DNA from: Paragonimus westermani
Taxonomy: Eukaryota; Platyhelminthes; Trematoda; Plagiorchiida; Troglotrematidae
Direction of reading: 5' to 3'
NCBI GenBank assembly: GCA_008508345.1
Contig: QNGE01000282.1
Span: 271,534-335,533 of the forward strand
Length of the DNA stretch: 64,000 nucleotides
A model generated the notes under the pieces. It was given only the letters and a program-made list of their open reading frames with translations, did not search any database and was not told the origin of the DNA. A program made the position numbers and the translations under genes. Positions 24,067-35,425 of this stretch are shown in pieces. The first letter of the stretch is position 1. Each line of letters begins with the position of its first letter.

Positions 24067-24383
24067 GTTAGATTTTCAGCATTGAGAATTTTTTCGATTG
24101 CACTGAAGAATTTTCTTAGTGAACCATCATGACCATTAAAACACAACGTGGCACACAGCCTTTTTAAACAGCTGCACATGCCATTTAATTTCAGGGGGGA
24201 TTTTGCATAAGTTCTCAGCAATTCTCCAAAGGTGACATGGAATGTTGGCATTGTTTCAAACGTAAACCATTTTGAAGATCGCCACAACAACGTGTCCAAC
24301 GAACCTGATTGATTGACTGACTGTTTAGTTAGCATTACTTCGCGAAGTTTTTTCAAAAGTAGTGCCGCAAAGTGTGCTAGGTA
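24067..24383 (-). CDS. Candidate internal exon, 317 nt, helical protein
   Basis: On the minus strand an acceptor with a pyrimidine tract (TTACTCCCTTCAG) is followed by a frame open for 105 codons up to a consensus donor GTATGT. The protein has pieces such as YLAHFAALLLKKLREVMLTK, FHVTFGELLRTYAKSPLKLN and MCSCLKRLCATLCFNGHDGS and looks alpha-helical, as in HEAT/ARM-like or scaffold proteins, but I do not recognise the family. The frame ends with a split codon. A second protein-like minus frame lies upstream at 24664-24862. Confidence is fairly high that this is coding, given the length between two good splice sites. No function is assigned. Confidence 0.5.
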
Positions 24384-24663
24384 CTGAAGGGAGTAACCAC
24401 TAAAGGTTGTTTCTTACGCACAGAAAATCTACCAGTGCTTTTGGGCATCGGATTCGTTCATGTATTCATTCGTTTTCATGTTACGTCTGGTCGTTCTAGC
24501 TCACGTCAGTGCAAGTCCCCAATATGTTTCGTCATCATTAAACTAATAGGCCACCAAGTTTTATGAGAGCAATTTCAACTGCGTCGTGGTTAGCTGATTA
24601 CAAGCCTTTTTTATTCGCATCCACATAAAAAGGCCGCATCCATTATCAGCCATAAAATGTCAT

Positions 24664-24862
24664 TCATTGAAAACTCGTCGCATTCTGGAAAAATTTATAA
24701 AATCGATCGATTTTCTTTGTAAGCGTCTTTAGTGATGCCTTAATGTTAATAAAAGATTTGCCTCCACAAAAGATGTTATCGAAAGTATGCGAAATAATGC
24801 TAACACCTAAAGTCAATAACATCTGTCCATTTAAAAAACGTTTTATACAAAGTTTACGTGCA
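24664..24862 (-). CDS. Candidate exon, minus strand
   Basis: After an acceptor (ACTTGTACCAG) the frame reads RKLCIKRFLNGQMLLTLG and KASLKTLTKKIDRFYKFF before a stop at 24664-24666. The protein is basic and helix-rich. There is no good donor before the stop, so it may be a terminal exon or a remnant. If internal, it would belong upstream of 24067-24383 on the same strand. The family is not recognised. Confidence 0.3.
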
Positions 24863-24889
24863 ATCTGGTACAAGTAAACTTGTTTTATT

Positions 24890-26125
24890 TCTTAACATCA
24901 TTCTCAAGGTCCAAAAATGCCTGTCATCTCTACCCAACCTCAGATTCCAAGGGTGTCTGAATATTATGATCAGTTAAAATTAAAGAAAATTTCGTTTTCC
25001 ATTGTTATTAATTCAACGGTGAACGTTCAGTCATTGTAAAAATTCTCAAACTGATCATCAATTGAATAGATAGGTTGTTTTTAGGTTACGCCACGTCATT
25101 GCTGCGGTGAAGGACTACTCGAGTCCCAAAAGCTTCTCGTTCGACTTGTCTTAATTATCAATAAATAGGGCATTTTCTCATTTTATTTGAAAAAATGAGG
25201 TAAATAGCAAGGGCAGAAAAGAACTCACTTCAATGCTTACTGTCAAATTTATGCATCCAGCCAGTCTCAAACTAATATTCAGAACTAACAGGAGGTTCAA
25301 ATTTTGCATGAAGTTTAACGCCTATAATACACACGGAGCATTAAAACCTTGTTCGGTTTAGAGAAACAACTGTTTTATAAATTTATGCAACCAACATATC
25401 CAGACCTAAACGCTTAAGATGACATTTTATATCAGCTTCGATGTTACCTTGACTTTCCTGGAGTAGAAACAGTTTGCGTTTTGAGAAAACTGGTAGGATG
25501 TGCAGCTAATCCGTTATCGACTGAATTCAGTATAGCATGTTGTTGCAATAGATAACGAATTTTACAAGATGCACGGCAAACCGGTGTCCGATATTCGTTG
25601 TATGGACAACGATTTTCACTGTTTTATTTGACAACACTTCCGTTTGTCGGCCAGTTGCATACTTCAAAGGGTGCATCAAGATGTTGTCAGATGGAACATG
25701 TTTTGCCGTCGACGTAGTTTTGTTCTAGCTGAGACGAAAAGGTGGTGTACAAATAAAGCGAACAAGTAACAATCGAGGATTGTTTATCTTCCAACTATAA
25801 ATTCGGTGAATAACATGAAAATTAAGTTGCATAAAAAAATTAAGTCCCATGCAAAATACATACGTCAAGAAGTGATACTAAGTATTTTGTTGATAAGTTT
25901 CTATGTGGCATCCCAATCTACCCAATTAAACAAGTGATCACAAAAACCGTGTTTTAAGCTCCGAAAGATTTTGAATATGAATAACAGACAATCATTCAAG
26001 TTCAAAGGTGTATAGGTCCGAACCGTAAATAAACTCCGTACTTGTTTGCTCATTTAAATTTTTTTAATATGAACATTCCAGTCTTCTTAGCACGCCATAG
26101 TTTCATAAAAACATACTTCATTTAT
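24890..26125. other. Region without a supported gene
   Basis: AT-rich. No open frame over 60 codons and no structured repeat seen. Confidence 0.5.
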
Positions 26126-26132
26126 ATCCCAG

Positions 26133-26330
26133 GTGTACAAACACGTACTGATGTTGTCGCCAGTCAGACTGCTTCAGTCACGCCGCCTAAAATGTGGGGA
26201 CACGGCCACTTCCTTCGAATTGGTCACACAAATAATGTCAACCCTTGTATTCTTGGGGTTGGTGTTAGTTACAGAATCCGACATTTTCCCGGGGCACTCA
26301 ACTGCCAGAAGACAGCGTAAACACCCTTGA
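26133..26330 (+). CDS. Candidate terminal exon with one hydrophobic segment
   Basis: An acceptor (TTTATATCCCAG) is followed in phase 0 by 65 codons and a stop. The peptide reads VYKHVLMLSPVRLLQSRRLK, then a likely membrane segment IMSTLVFLGLVLV, and ends in a basic tail. An AATAAA occurs about 315 bases downstream (near 26646). The second plus frame over the same bases (26042-26320) is also open, so the choice of frame is uncertain. The family is not recognised. Confidence 0.3.
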   Translation: MYKHVLMLSPVRLLQSRRLKCGDTATSFELVTQIMSTLVFLGLVLVTESDIFPGHSTARRQRKHP

Positions 26331-26987
26331 TGCAGATACCAGTTTGTGTCCAGACAGCTACGGCTTTAACTCCAGGTCATTGTTATGTCGCAACAGCGAC
26401 ATTCTCTTGCAACTTTGGAAATTTATCAATGCATTATTCGATCTATCAACTCAATACCGCCTTAAATAGACTAAAGTGAAATGTCACTCTTCAAGTTGGC
26501 AAATGCTAAAATATAACGGACTTTAACCATTTATACCAGAGATCACTAGTCAATCAAAAGACGGTTGTAGTGAAGCATCCCAACAGTTATGAAGTTCTGG
26601 AATTACTGCATGTTTTCGGAGATGACAATAGTGTCATTGTGTGTAATAAAACCTATCATATTCAACTGAATTCTATCCGACAGGACACAAGTGAAGATAA
26701 AATTGTAACTAACCGGAAGAATGTTGTATGTTATATGAAATAACAAATATCAGAACGTTAACTCGGCATTCACCAGTACCACGGCAAGAACTCATGGAGG
26801 AGGAAGATTTCTTTCGTTTGAAAATACCCATTGAAGTCATGAGTACTACAGAGTAGCGAACAAGACTTGTTTTCTACGTTTGATCATCAGGCTAATTACA
26901 ACACAATAAATATAAAAACGGTGACTAGTATGTCATGAAAACGGTTAATATATGTTCAGGACGACGTGCTTCTTATGAGTTACGTGA

Positions 26988-27593
26988 TCACTGTTCCAAA
27001 TCGTGTACTTGAGTGATTGTGGGCCAGGGGAGGTTAAATGTCCGCACGAACTTCTTCTGAGCACAGAGGTCAGGGTTAAGCAATCGGATGCTGATGGCTT
27101 CGGCAACGGTCAACATTCGAAATCTCATCACTTTTGATCGATTTCTTGGCACTCGATAGACATTCCGAAAAGCATCTTTCTTACTGACAGAATGATTGAA
27201 GTCGGTCAAGTGGGCAACAATCGCGCTTGAAACCGTTTTAGTTACACCACTGTTCAACCACGCACGTTGGTGTTCACACACTCTGTCCGACAATCGCCTT
27301 GTAGTACGACCAATATATGATGCTCGATACGAGCAAACAAATGAGTACACACAACAGTTGGTTGTAAACACATGGAAGTTAGGTGTTGGACGGAAACTGA
27401 CGCACAAATGAGAAGCAAGGTAGGTTGTTTCGATTGACTTACTTAGCTTTCCGGAGATAAGTTTGGCCATGGGATCACCCTTGAAAGGACGACTAATAAA
27501 CGCAAGTTTTTTATTCACAGAGGATGGCTTAAGTTTCAATTCTACGACCTGCATCACCTTCTGAATAAAACGCATTGGGTACCCATTCTGCAT
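26988..27593 (-). CDS. Penelope-like element: GIY-YIG endonuclease domain and C-terminus, intact ORF
   Basis: This 201-codon frame is the longest motif-bearing ORF in the window. Residues 1-80 are the RT thumb/linker, with NGYPMRFIQKV and ISRPFKGDPMAKLISGKL. Residues 82-95 hold the GIY-YIG signature, VYSFVCSYRASYIG. R100, EH at 107-108 and H128 follow. The last block is VAEAISIRLLNPDLCAQKKF (163-182), then NLPWP. E165 and N173 fit the metal-binding Glu and the conserved Asn of GIY-YIG nucleases. In PLEs this endonuclease nicks the target for reverse transcription. It is the only copy here that keeps YIG, Glu and Asn together. The upstream RT is broken, so the element as a whole is probably inactive. 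Confidence 0.85.
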   Translation of the reverse strand: MQNGYPMRFIQKVMQVVELKLKPSSVNKKLAFISRPFKGDPMAKLISGKLSKSIETTYLASHLCVSFRPTPNFHVFTTNCCVYSFVCSYRASYIGRTTRRLSDRVCEHQRAWLNSGVTKTVSSAIVAHLTDFNHSVSKKDAFRNVYRVPRNRSKVMRFRMLTVAEAISIRLLNPDLCAQKKFVRTFNLPWPTITQVHDLEQ

Positions 27594-28500
27594 GAAATCT
27601 TCTTGTAGAAAGTTTAGTTCAGCTTGTAAAGTGTCACGAGTGCAGATCTTTAACTCTCTTTTGATTTAGTGGAACAAAACTGTCGACGTTAATGTGGTGG
27701 TCACTCCAAGTCTGTTTTCTGTACACAGTTCGTCGGATTGAAACAACCCCTTCTTACTATAACAACATAAAAAAATTTATTTCACCATTATTCTCTGACT
27801 CCTTGGTGAATTTACTGCTGCTATGAGCGGAGTTAAAAGCTGTCATAACTCTGTTTATGTTAGCATTCTCGTTGATGACGCAAAAAATATCAACATTGCG
27901 TTTGTGAACTGCAAATTGTTTGATGACCGCACCAAATTGGTTAGTCCCCAGTTTACTCATGAAAACGTCAGCTAACAGGGGACCTAGAGGCGAGCCCATT
28001 GACAATCAATCTGTAATCGAATAAGTAGTCAATTGTCTCTGGTAGAGGCACGTTCGTAAATACCGAGGCAACACCGAGTGAGAACATTCTTTGGTTGTTT
28101 AGGTTCAGGTCATGGATTTCGTCAATGAAGTGAAGCGTGTCCCGGAGACTGTGTTTTGACAGCTCCAACCTGATGGGTTCGAGCAGATTTCTGTCTGCAA
28201 AGCTTAGAAAACTTGCTGTTGATTTATACAATGAATGCTGATTACGTTTATCAAATACAAGACGGGTGACACAGCGCATCTTTAGACCGCTCAGTCTGGG
28301 TTGTTCTTATGTCAAGCATGGAAGGGGCAGTGCCAGACTTTGCTGAGTCGCGCAGTATACAAGTTCTACTCGGGCGACAGCTGGCGCTCACGTGGAGCCG
28401 AACGATAAGTTGATCAGCTGTCGACCATTTCGTCTCTCCTGCGACCGAATTAGAACAAACAACAGACGTCTTTCTGGTTTTGGAAGTGAACCTCATGAAC
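27594..28500 (-). mobile_element. Penelope-like element RT region, frameshifted, catalytic motif damaged
   Basis: Continues upstream of the endonuclease ORF on the same strand. In order along the minus strand there is a degraded GLPK-HK region (28251-28496), then LSKHSLRDTLHFIDEIHDL and MFSLGVASVFTNVPLPETI (28279-27968). A frame change follows, with MGSPLGPLLADVFMSKL and RNVDIFCV (28005-27757), then VYRKQTWSDHHINVDSFVPL leading into the thumb. The palm motif normally read as Y-x-DD has become RNVDIF, with one Asp lost. The first palm Asp in SLDVASLFTNV reads Gly (SLGVASVFTNV). A short stretch between LFDY and MGSPLG is missing. The 5' part of the element is not recognised. Confidence 0.8.
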
Positions 28501-29538
28501 TAGCGAGCAGCCTGTCGTAAACTCTTGCATATTACATAATACTTTTACCATGGAAGCCATTACCCCATTTGGTTCAAAATTATCATCACTGCGTTATTCA
28601 ACCACCCACCACATATCCGCCAAAACGAGACATCAGAACCAGTTAAAAGCTGCATACTGTAATCTTCACCACCAGCTGCACATTGTTTTTGAAAATGCTA
28701 TAGAGATGAAGACCCGCTAAGAAAAGTCACACTGTAGTAAGGAAGAATTGTTCATCTTCTTCCTCATAAGCGCTACGAGGGCGCTGCAAGAGCATGCTAC
28801 CACAGCGTCCGCCACTGCCGGGTCACACAAACACCTCCACAGGTCCAAAATGTTAGAAATCATGCTGAACATTTAAAACCTCCAAACTGCTTGAGGATCA
28901 AGGTTAAACGATCGCTTACACAAAAAGCTGCTGGGCGCCCATGAAGATGGCCGTTTTCGTTCAATCAGTAAAAATACGCTGGACGCTGTACAGTTCTAAT
29001 CCACTGGAGTTATGTGTGGCCAATCAGAGTGGGCGTGCAAGTTTAGCACGTCTCGCTAGGGCGACGTAAATGGACAGTTTTTTTCATCCAAAGATTGGTA
29101 ATAAACCTACACAAAACCTTAGACTGTTTTTACTGTCTCGTATATACTACTCTGTTTGTGTATCAAAAGTTTGTTGAGCGATTTAGAATACTTTAGGCTT
29201 TGAAATGATATCAGATAAATGAGTTTAATGAATTTATCGCCGCCGAAAAGTTTTTGCCAAAGTTGTTCGCATGTTTATGCCTTTTCGGAAATGCGAATAA
29301 CATAGTACAAATTTATCCTAACCCTCCCAATCTTTATGAGTTAAGCCGTGGTAAAATATTTACATACTCCTTATTGTTCATGCGTTAGCAGTGGTTTTCA
29401 TGTGATAATGGTCATCCGGTTCTCCGGTGAAGAGCCGACTGTAAACCTTGTTTGGTTTACGCCAGCGCTCATATTAAATGCCCCATTTGCTGCAACGGCT
29501 GAACGTCACCAAATTTATTGTCTCCGGTGTCTTTACAG
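28501..29538. other. Possible 5' flank of the minus-strand PLE
   Basis: No gene seen. The stretch 28770-29050 is richer in GC than its surroundings and would lie at the 5' side of the PLE at 27.0-28.5 kb, so it may include pseudo-LTR or N-terminal sequence. I could not show a repeat or a hammerhead motif in it. Confidence 0.3.
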
Positions 29539-29708
29539 CTGAGGTAGATCAACGTTACATATTAAGCAGTTACTTTCACAATCTTAGATGTTCATCCGGA
29601 AGTGATGTTGCACTCGTTTCCACATTGAATGGAATCTACACCCAGCCTAGTTTATGTTGTACTGAATATTGGGAACTTGTCAGATTGTATGACCAAATTT
29701 CTCAAATA
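29539..29708 (+). CDS. Candidate internal exon
   Basis: An excellent acceptor (pyrimidine-rich, ending CTTTACAG) and a donor ATA|GTAATT enclose 170 nt, with two bases of a split codon at the start and a complete codon at the end. The frame reads EVDQRYILSSYFHNLRCSSG, VALVSTLNGIYTQPSLCCTE and YWELVRLYDQISQ. The composition is typical of a globular protein. The family is not recognised. It shares its strand with the Cys-rich candidate exons at 16-18 kb and 39-42 kb, but a link is not shown. Confidence 0.4.
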
Positions 29709-32614
29709 GTAATTTTCTTCGCATCTTAAACGCAGCAATCAGGAAAATGCATCCAGACGAGCTCTTCTGTAGCCAATGCTTACAAGAAAACGAAGCAACA
29801 GTGGTACGTTATTAGTCAAGCTTATATAAAAGAAGGGTTCTTGACTAGGAATTTGTTAGAGCCTTAGTGTACACCTATTCCAAATGCTTAAATTTACTTA
29901 TTTAATCCATGCATAAACTCTGTGAATTCGCAGTCAGTTGTTCCTGGGTAGTGAATCGCAGATAATTAATATTTCAATAGCGAGCAAAACCAACAGCTCA
30001 TATCGAAACAGTCAGTGAACATCATAATTTAAAAAACTGTGGGTCGTTCGATCACTCCACAGTTATTTTCATCCATCTGTTAAATTAAAAATAATGTAAA
30101 CTATTACCAGCTTACGACAAGCACGTCCACCAGATTTGGAGTCTGATGTGTCATCATCACTTCCTGGTCCTTAGCTACAAAATTAAAATACCCACAGCGA
30201 ATTCAAAACTGTTTGGATTCTCACGTTTGGGACAGAAAATATATGTGTGAAATCGACAGCGCGTCCTATGAACATCCCTTACCACAATATGAATATTGTT
30301 AACCCAGTGACGTGCGACTTTCCGTCTAGAAATTGTTACTTCTGTTCAAACGGACTGGTATGCATTCATTGACACTTACCCAGAACTTAACATTACACTG
30401 ATGGGATCACTCAGGTTTTGTATCATCGGACGATAAGCAGTTGCACAGTCACACGGTTCTCGCACAAAACTTAGATGAATCCCGAGGAGAGAAAGGTAGC
30501 TCAGTCACTTGCTTTGAGACACCTTTTCAATTCGACCGACCTTCAAGCATTAATGTTGTGTGGCCCCAAATACCATTTCCAACAAACATCTCAGGTGTTA
30601 TGTACGACTAGAATTCTAGTGAAAATTAGAAATCGCTTCTCGCCCGCTTCAACTGAAGGTGTACCTCATGAGAATGAGGCTGAAGCTAATAACCGCGATT
30701 AATATTGGGTGTCATTCACTAGCCTGGCGGCTTTCTGAAATTTTAGAAATCAGGGAAAAACACCTAGAAACAAAACTGGTTCTGTTAATCAAGTAATTTG
30801 AAAGCGATTAACAGCCAGCTGCAACGTATCAGTCTGAAGTTCATTTGACCAGTGATTACATACCTGTCTATATTTCTCAAAACGATGCTAGGAGTTCCAA
30901 ATATTTATTTATGCATAATTATACAATGCATCCAGTGATCGAAATTTTACTCACAACTAAAACATTTTGCTTTCACGTTCTGCCTTCTATTTAGCTAAAG
31001 TCAACTTCTCTGAAAAAGATCGGTTACTAACCATGGAAACTACTTTGTGTGCATGTATTTATGGCATGTTTAACCAAAAGGTGTTCATATTTATCTGACG
31101 TTCGTAAACGATACACCAGGACCTGATAAACGCAAACTCAATGTCGTGCACACAGTCTGCTGAAGAAGAAAACCCGATGTGGTCTGCGTCGGAGGGATTG
31201 AATATCTCAGATCCACATAGTTGATTCCGTCAAGTAGTTGTTATACTCACCACTTGCCTCACACCATCTTTTAAACCGTCTGCTTCAACTGATCGTCCAT
31301 TCCATGTGAATTCATTGGTTTCGGACTGATCTCAGCTATGGTTTATAGTATTCTGGACTAAGTTTATTGCAATCTTCGAAGTCCATTTGACACTTAGCAT
31401 TCACCCTTGTTTTTTCAAACCTTGTGATTTCCGATAAAAAGACGCATCGTCGTAACAATGGGATAAGCAAACAAAAGCGACAGAAAGAAAAAGTTGCACG
31501 GATAAACGAAGACAGTTATAATGATGCCACAAAAGTATGCACTACACGACGTTATGAATTATTGGGGAACCTTGAGGAGGTGGCAACTTAAAATGTGGTC
31601 ACCGCTTTGTTGGAAGGTTTTAGATTCTTAAGCGGTAAAACGTGACTCTAAGCACATTTTGAGTTGAATATTGGATTATTTTGCTACCGATAACCGACAG
31701 TGTTTGATTAATGTTGTGCACATTCCGGTCATTAAGTACATGAACTTGGACTGCTCACCTAAGATAATCAGCAGGTTGACTTTAAGAGAAACAGTTATTT
31801 TTAACAAAGCAAAAGGTAGGTATGTTCATGGATGAATTTGAAACGCGCAAGCAGGATTATGTAAACCGTACTATGTAGGGACATTTTGACCCATCTCGTC
31901 GGTTACGATAGATCGACTATTGTCGAGTCGAGTAAAGAACTATCAGTGCAGTCAGTAACGGTCTAACAATGAGATAGGGGAAAATAACCAGAATTTAATA
32001 GGCAGGTTGAGTAAGCTTAGGGGTAAAAGAAGGAAGTGAACCTGTGTAAACAACAAAGCCAAAACATTCAAATGGTAATAACAAACACTTAACGCACAAT
32101 ATGAACTCATGGCTACAAACCCTCAACACCATGATATTGACGTGGTAACTACCATCTACTTTTGTAAACATAAGAGAAGGTTTACAACGATGTATCATAA
32201 CGACCTCAGCAAAAGACTAATTATGCTCAGTGGCTAGGTAATACACCACGCAAAAAGCCTCCTCCAGTTGAATTACATGTCCCGCTTCTTCTTAATGATA
32301 ATGCACAGTTTTTATTTTCAGTAGTGTTTCAACCCTACTCAGAAGGCATCGAGTTCCAAATATCACTGTAGAAATCGGAATGCGGTTTCTATTAACTGTC
32401 ATGTTTAGTGAGAAGAACCAAACGTCATCACCTATGGAGTTAATCGATAGATGGAATAAAATTGGACGAAGTAGTCAGAGGATACAAGTTAATTTATGTG
32501 TTCACCCTGAGCACTCTCGTAAGGAGTGAACATGTGACTGACAAGAGATCAGAATACAAAAGCAGAACCACAGCATTCAAAAACTTAGAGCGAGGTGGAC
32601 CGTGAGCTGTACTT
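29709..32614. other. Region without a firmly supported gene
   Basis: Mostly featureless. A plus frame at 30475-30702 starts with ATG and has a donor CAG|GTGTTA at about 30597, but two frames are equally open there and the acceptor is weak. No motif recognised. Confidence 0.4.
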
Positions 32615-32765
32615 GTAACCAACTCACCGCAAACAAAGACTGCCAGCCAGTTGTCTTGCGCACACCGACCCGGCTTCAAGCACCTGATCAACAATGCCTC
32701 TAGCTAGTGGAAAATTTGTGAATTGTGGGAATTATTCGAGACTGCGAAGGGAGATGCACTGTTGA
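32615..32765 (-). mobile_element. Penelope-like element C-terminal remnant
   Basis: On the minus strand one frame with an internal TAG reads SPFAVSNNSHNSQIF, then LEALLIRCLKPGRCAQDNWL. This aligns with the C-terminal PLE block (FAEAVAINRLKPALCVQKQL at 13.1 kb), sharing EA--I--LKP--C-Q. Only about 40 residues can be recognised, and no GIY-YIG core is visible. The same bases can be read as a short spliced exon in another frame, which I consider less likely. Confidence 0.5.
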
Positions 32766-34290
32766 CTTTGTGACCTGCAGTCGACAACTGATTTGTAACA
32801 GATGAAGTAGCGTTTTGAGCTATTTTGAATTGTTCCGAACGGAGGGACAATCTCACCGCAACAGCATTAATTAATTCTAAGGGAATTTCAGTTTTTCTGC
32901 CAAAATATCTTGCTGGTTAACAGAAACAGAAACCATTTTGTTGTCACACAGTGTACTGTGTTTTCAACAACCACGGTTGAATAATCGGCCGGATTTGCAT
33001 CGTCCGCTGAATTGCTTGACGCCACTATACAAGTAGATTCTTTTGCCGGCGTGAATTCAGATGTAACAGATTTTTCGTAACCAAATATCTGCCAAAGAAT
33101 AGAAGCCGTCACACTACTTCCTTATAGTCTAGTTTCACTGAATTTACCTCAAATCTCCATGAGCCAACATATTACATGTTGTTGTGCACATACAAACACA
33201 GGGTGGTCTGTAAATATGTCGAATGACTGATTTGAACGTCTGTTCGTAAGTGGGGTTTGAATGAGAAAAGACAGACAGATCTTTGTTTAGGGTATAACAT
33301 CCAACCGTGAAACGTTCTTTACGCAGTGTGCATCTGTGAATAAGTGAAGAGATGTAGTTAATTTTTCACACAGCAGTCGTAAACGGACATTTTCAATTCT
33401 AGTGGACGCCATTTTGTATCTTCACTTTTCAAGGTAATTCACGCTAGACCACAGTCAGACTTAAACAGGGTCACATAGTCAGTTCTCCAGATTTAGATCC
33501 CGATCATACCCATTCATTTGTCTCTTACTGGTAACTTCCATTCGCAGATACGAACAGGGAAGCCGCAGGTACATAGGTTGATCGAAGCCTTATTGAATCA
33601 GGGTTCTTCTCAGTAACTCATCCAACGTATCAGATTCAGCTGATTTTCACACTATTTTTGGGCTGAACGACATCAGCAGGGTATTATTATTCAAGAAGAT
33701 AGCGCAAAGGTTTCAATCGGTTGTTTCTAAAGACCTTCAGCATAAGAAGTTGACGATACACAAAGTATTCATTGGTTTTAAATGAACACGCAAAAACTAT
33801 TAATCGCAGTCAATATATGTATAATCTTGATGACCTCGTAAATTTGGTCAGGGTTTCATCACTTGGACTTCAGCCAGACACCTCATGGCTCAGTGATTAT
33901 AGATGAATAATTTACAGGATCAGCCACGGTAAGTGTATGTCGTTTTATAAGGTTTGCATCTGCATAGTTTCTTTGAGAACACACCGCTGCTTACTTTAAT
34001 TGAGAGAAAACATCTCGAAACACCCTAAATCTGAAGTAATATTTATCAAAAGTACTTGATGCATATATTTACCCATAACTGATGTTCACCATTTTTCTAC
34101 TTATAAGTTTTGAAGAGCGGGCAAATCGGTAATCACATTTACCTTGTGGTTAGCTTCACTTTCTACCTCCAGTTACACAACGTTGAAAAACTTAACTCAC
34201 AAAGTTGACCATTTACACTGGTCAGGAATTTCCAATGTAATGTCTTTGAGAGATTAAGGGAGCACTCCACAGAATTCCAATAAAATCAAC
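32766..34290. other. Region without a supported gene
   Basis: No recognisable gene, repeat or RNA. A minus frame at 32888-33112 is open but lacks motifs. Confidence 0.5.
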
Positions 34291-34550
34291 TCAATGAGTA
34301 GGCTTCAAACGCATGTTTGTGACTTCAGTTATGGTGAAGTTTAATATAATGTCTGACAGGTCATTATGAATGTTGTCTTCATGGGGTAAACCCTCAACTG
34401 GTCTAAGATGACCTCGCTGAAATTCGGACAATGAGTATAAAAATCTTCGTTTGAGAGGCAAATGACATATCATTGTATCCATCATGAGCCATAGAACAAA
34501 GCTTCTTAATGGGTGGTCAGATTTCCTCATTTTGTAATCTTCACACCATG
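34291..34550 (-). CDS. Candidate exon, minus strand
   Basis: After an acceptor (CGCCTTAATCAG) a frame of about 85 codons runs to a stop at 34291-34293. An ATG at 34530 is an alternative start. The peptide has SDHPLRSFVLWLMMDTMICH, LKRRFLYSLSEFQRGHLRPV and EGLPHEDNIHNDLSDIILNF and looks like a genuine protein. The family is not recognised. It lies just before, and opposite to, a plus-strand PLE fragment. Confidence 0.35.
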
Positions 34551-34669
34551 CTGATTAAGGCGATTCACTGTCAGCTAGAAGAATTTTTGAGAAAATACTT
34601 ATTGTACGCAGCAGAGACTTCATAAATTGGAGGGCGTAGCGATTGTAAGTTCATTAGGGTTCATAATCT

Positions 34670-35425
34670 CCATTATTTTTATGGCACATTTAGAAAGACA
34701 AGTAGCAGACTTGCACGCTTCACAAGGCAGCCTAAGCGATATACTGACGACATATTTTGTGTTACCTACGACAGTATGCTGATCAACTTTGCGCAAAACT
34801 CACTAGCCTAAGTTCGAACAATTCGTTCATCACAGAATACAAGACGAATAAAATCTTCCCTTCTTATATGTCGAAATATCTGTGAATGACGATGGATCCA
34901 GCGGGAGAAGAGTGTGCAAGAAGCTAGTTGGAGACGGCAGTACACTTGTCTCAAATATAGTTCAAACTTCGTCTTGTTCGAGCCCTCTTCAGTAGTACTC
35001 ACAGAATTTTCTCAACCGAGTGAACTAAAGAGGAATCAGCATTTGTTCACCAAACACCGGTGCACAAAGGCTAACCTGCGCGCTTTATTACAAACTACGC
35101 CAAAGAAACGTCAAAATGGTCAGAATCAGAAACTGTGTCCATCAAAGCCTTGTACCTAACATTGGTGGTGATGCAACTACCCTCATCCAACGTAGACTAA
35201 AGTGTGTCGACAGAGCTGCGTACAACGCAGCAGAAACAAGACTGATCAACCGGATAATCTCGCTAGCCAGCATATCCGGAAAAGACCTAAGCGATTTGAC
35301 CGTCACGTTCAACATTTTTATGAATTTACTTCTATTTTTGCAGTCAAGTACATCAGTGGAACAGCAAGAGGGCTTGGAACACGTGACTCGCAGCACATTC
35401 TCGAACGTCTAGTGAACAACGTAAC
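34670..35425 (+). mobile_element. Penelope-like element fragment: RT palm, thumb and GIY-YIG remnant
   Basis: The PLE motifs appear in order but in alternating frames. FMAHLERQ comes first, the equivalent of DVFMAKLE. RYTDDIFCV follows, with an intact YTDD at 34740-34751. Then come SVQEASWRRQYTCLKYSSNF (SVYRKPTW--QY), IGGDATTLIQRRL (the PFKGD---LIRRRL linker), and HFYEFTSIFAVKYISGT, where YIG has become YIS. LGTRDSQHI follows, for R-SEH. Several stops and frameshifts separate the motifs, so the element is dead although the two catalytic Asp remain. The C-terminal AEA block was not found downstream. Confidence 0.75.

Noticed and set aside
26884..26915. CTGATGA with a nearby GAAA on the minus strand, downstream of the 27-kb PLE
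   Set aside because: The first pair of stem II (G-C) is missing and stem I strands do not pair, so it was not called a hammerhead.
32628..32703. 76-nt minus exon with acceptor and GTGAGT donor
   Set aside because: The alternative frame matches the PLE C-terminal block, which explains the sequence better. Kept only as an exonisation idea.
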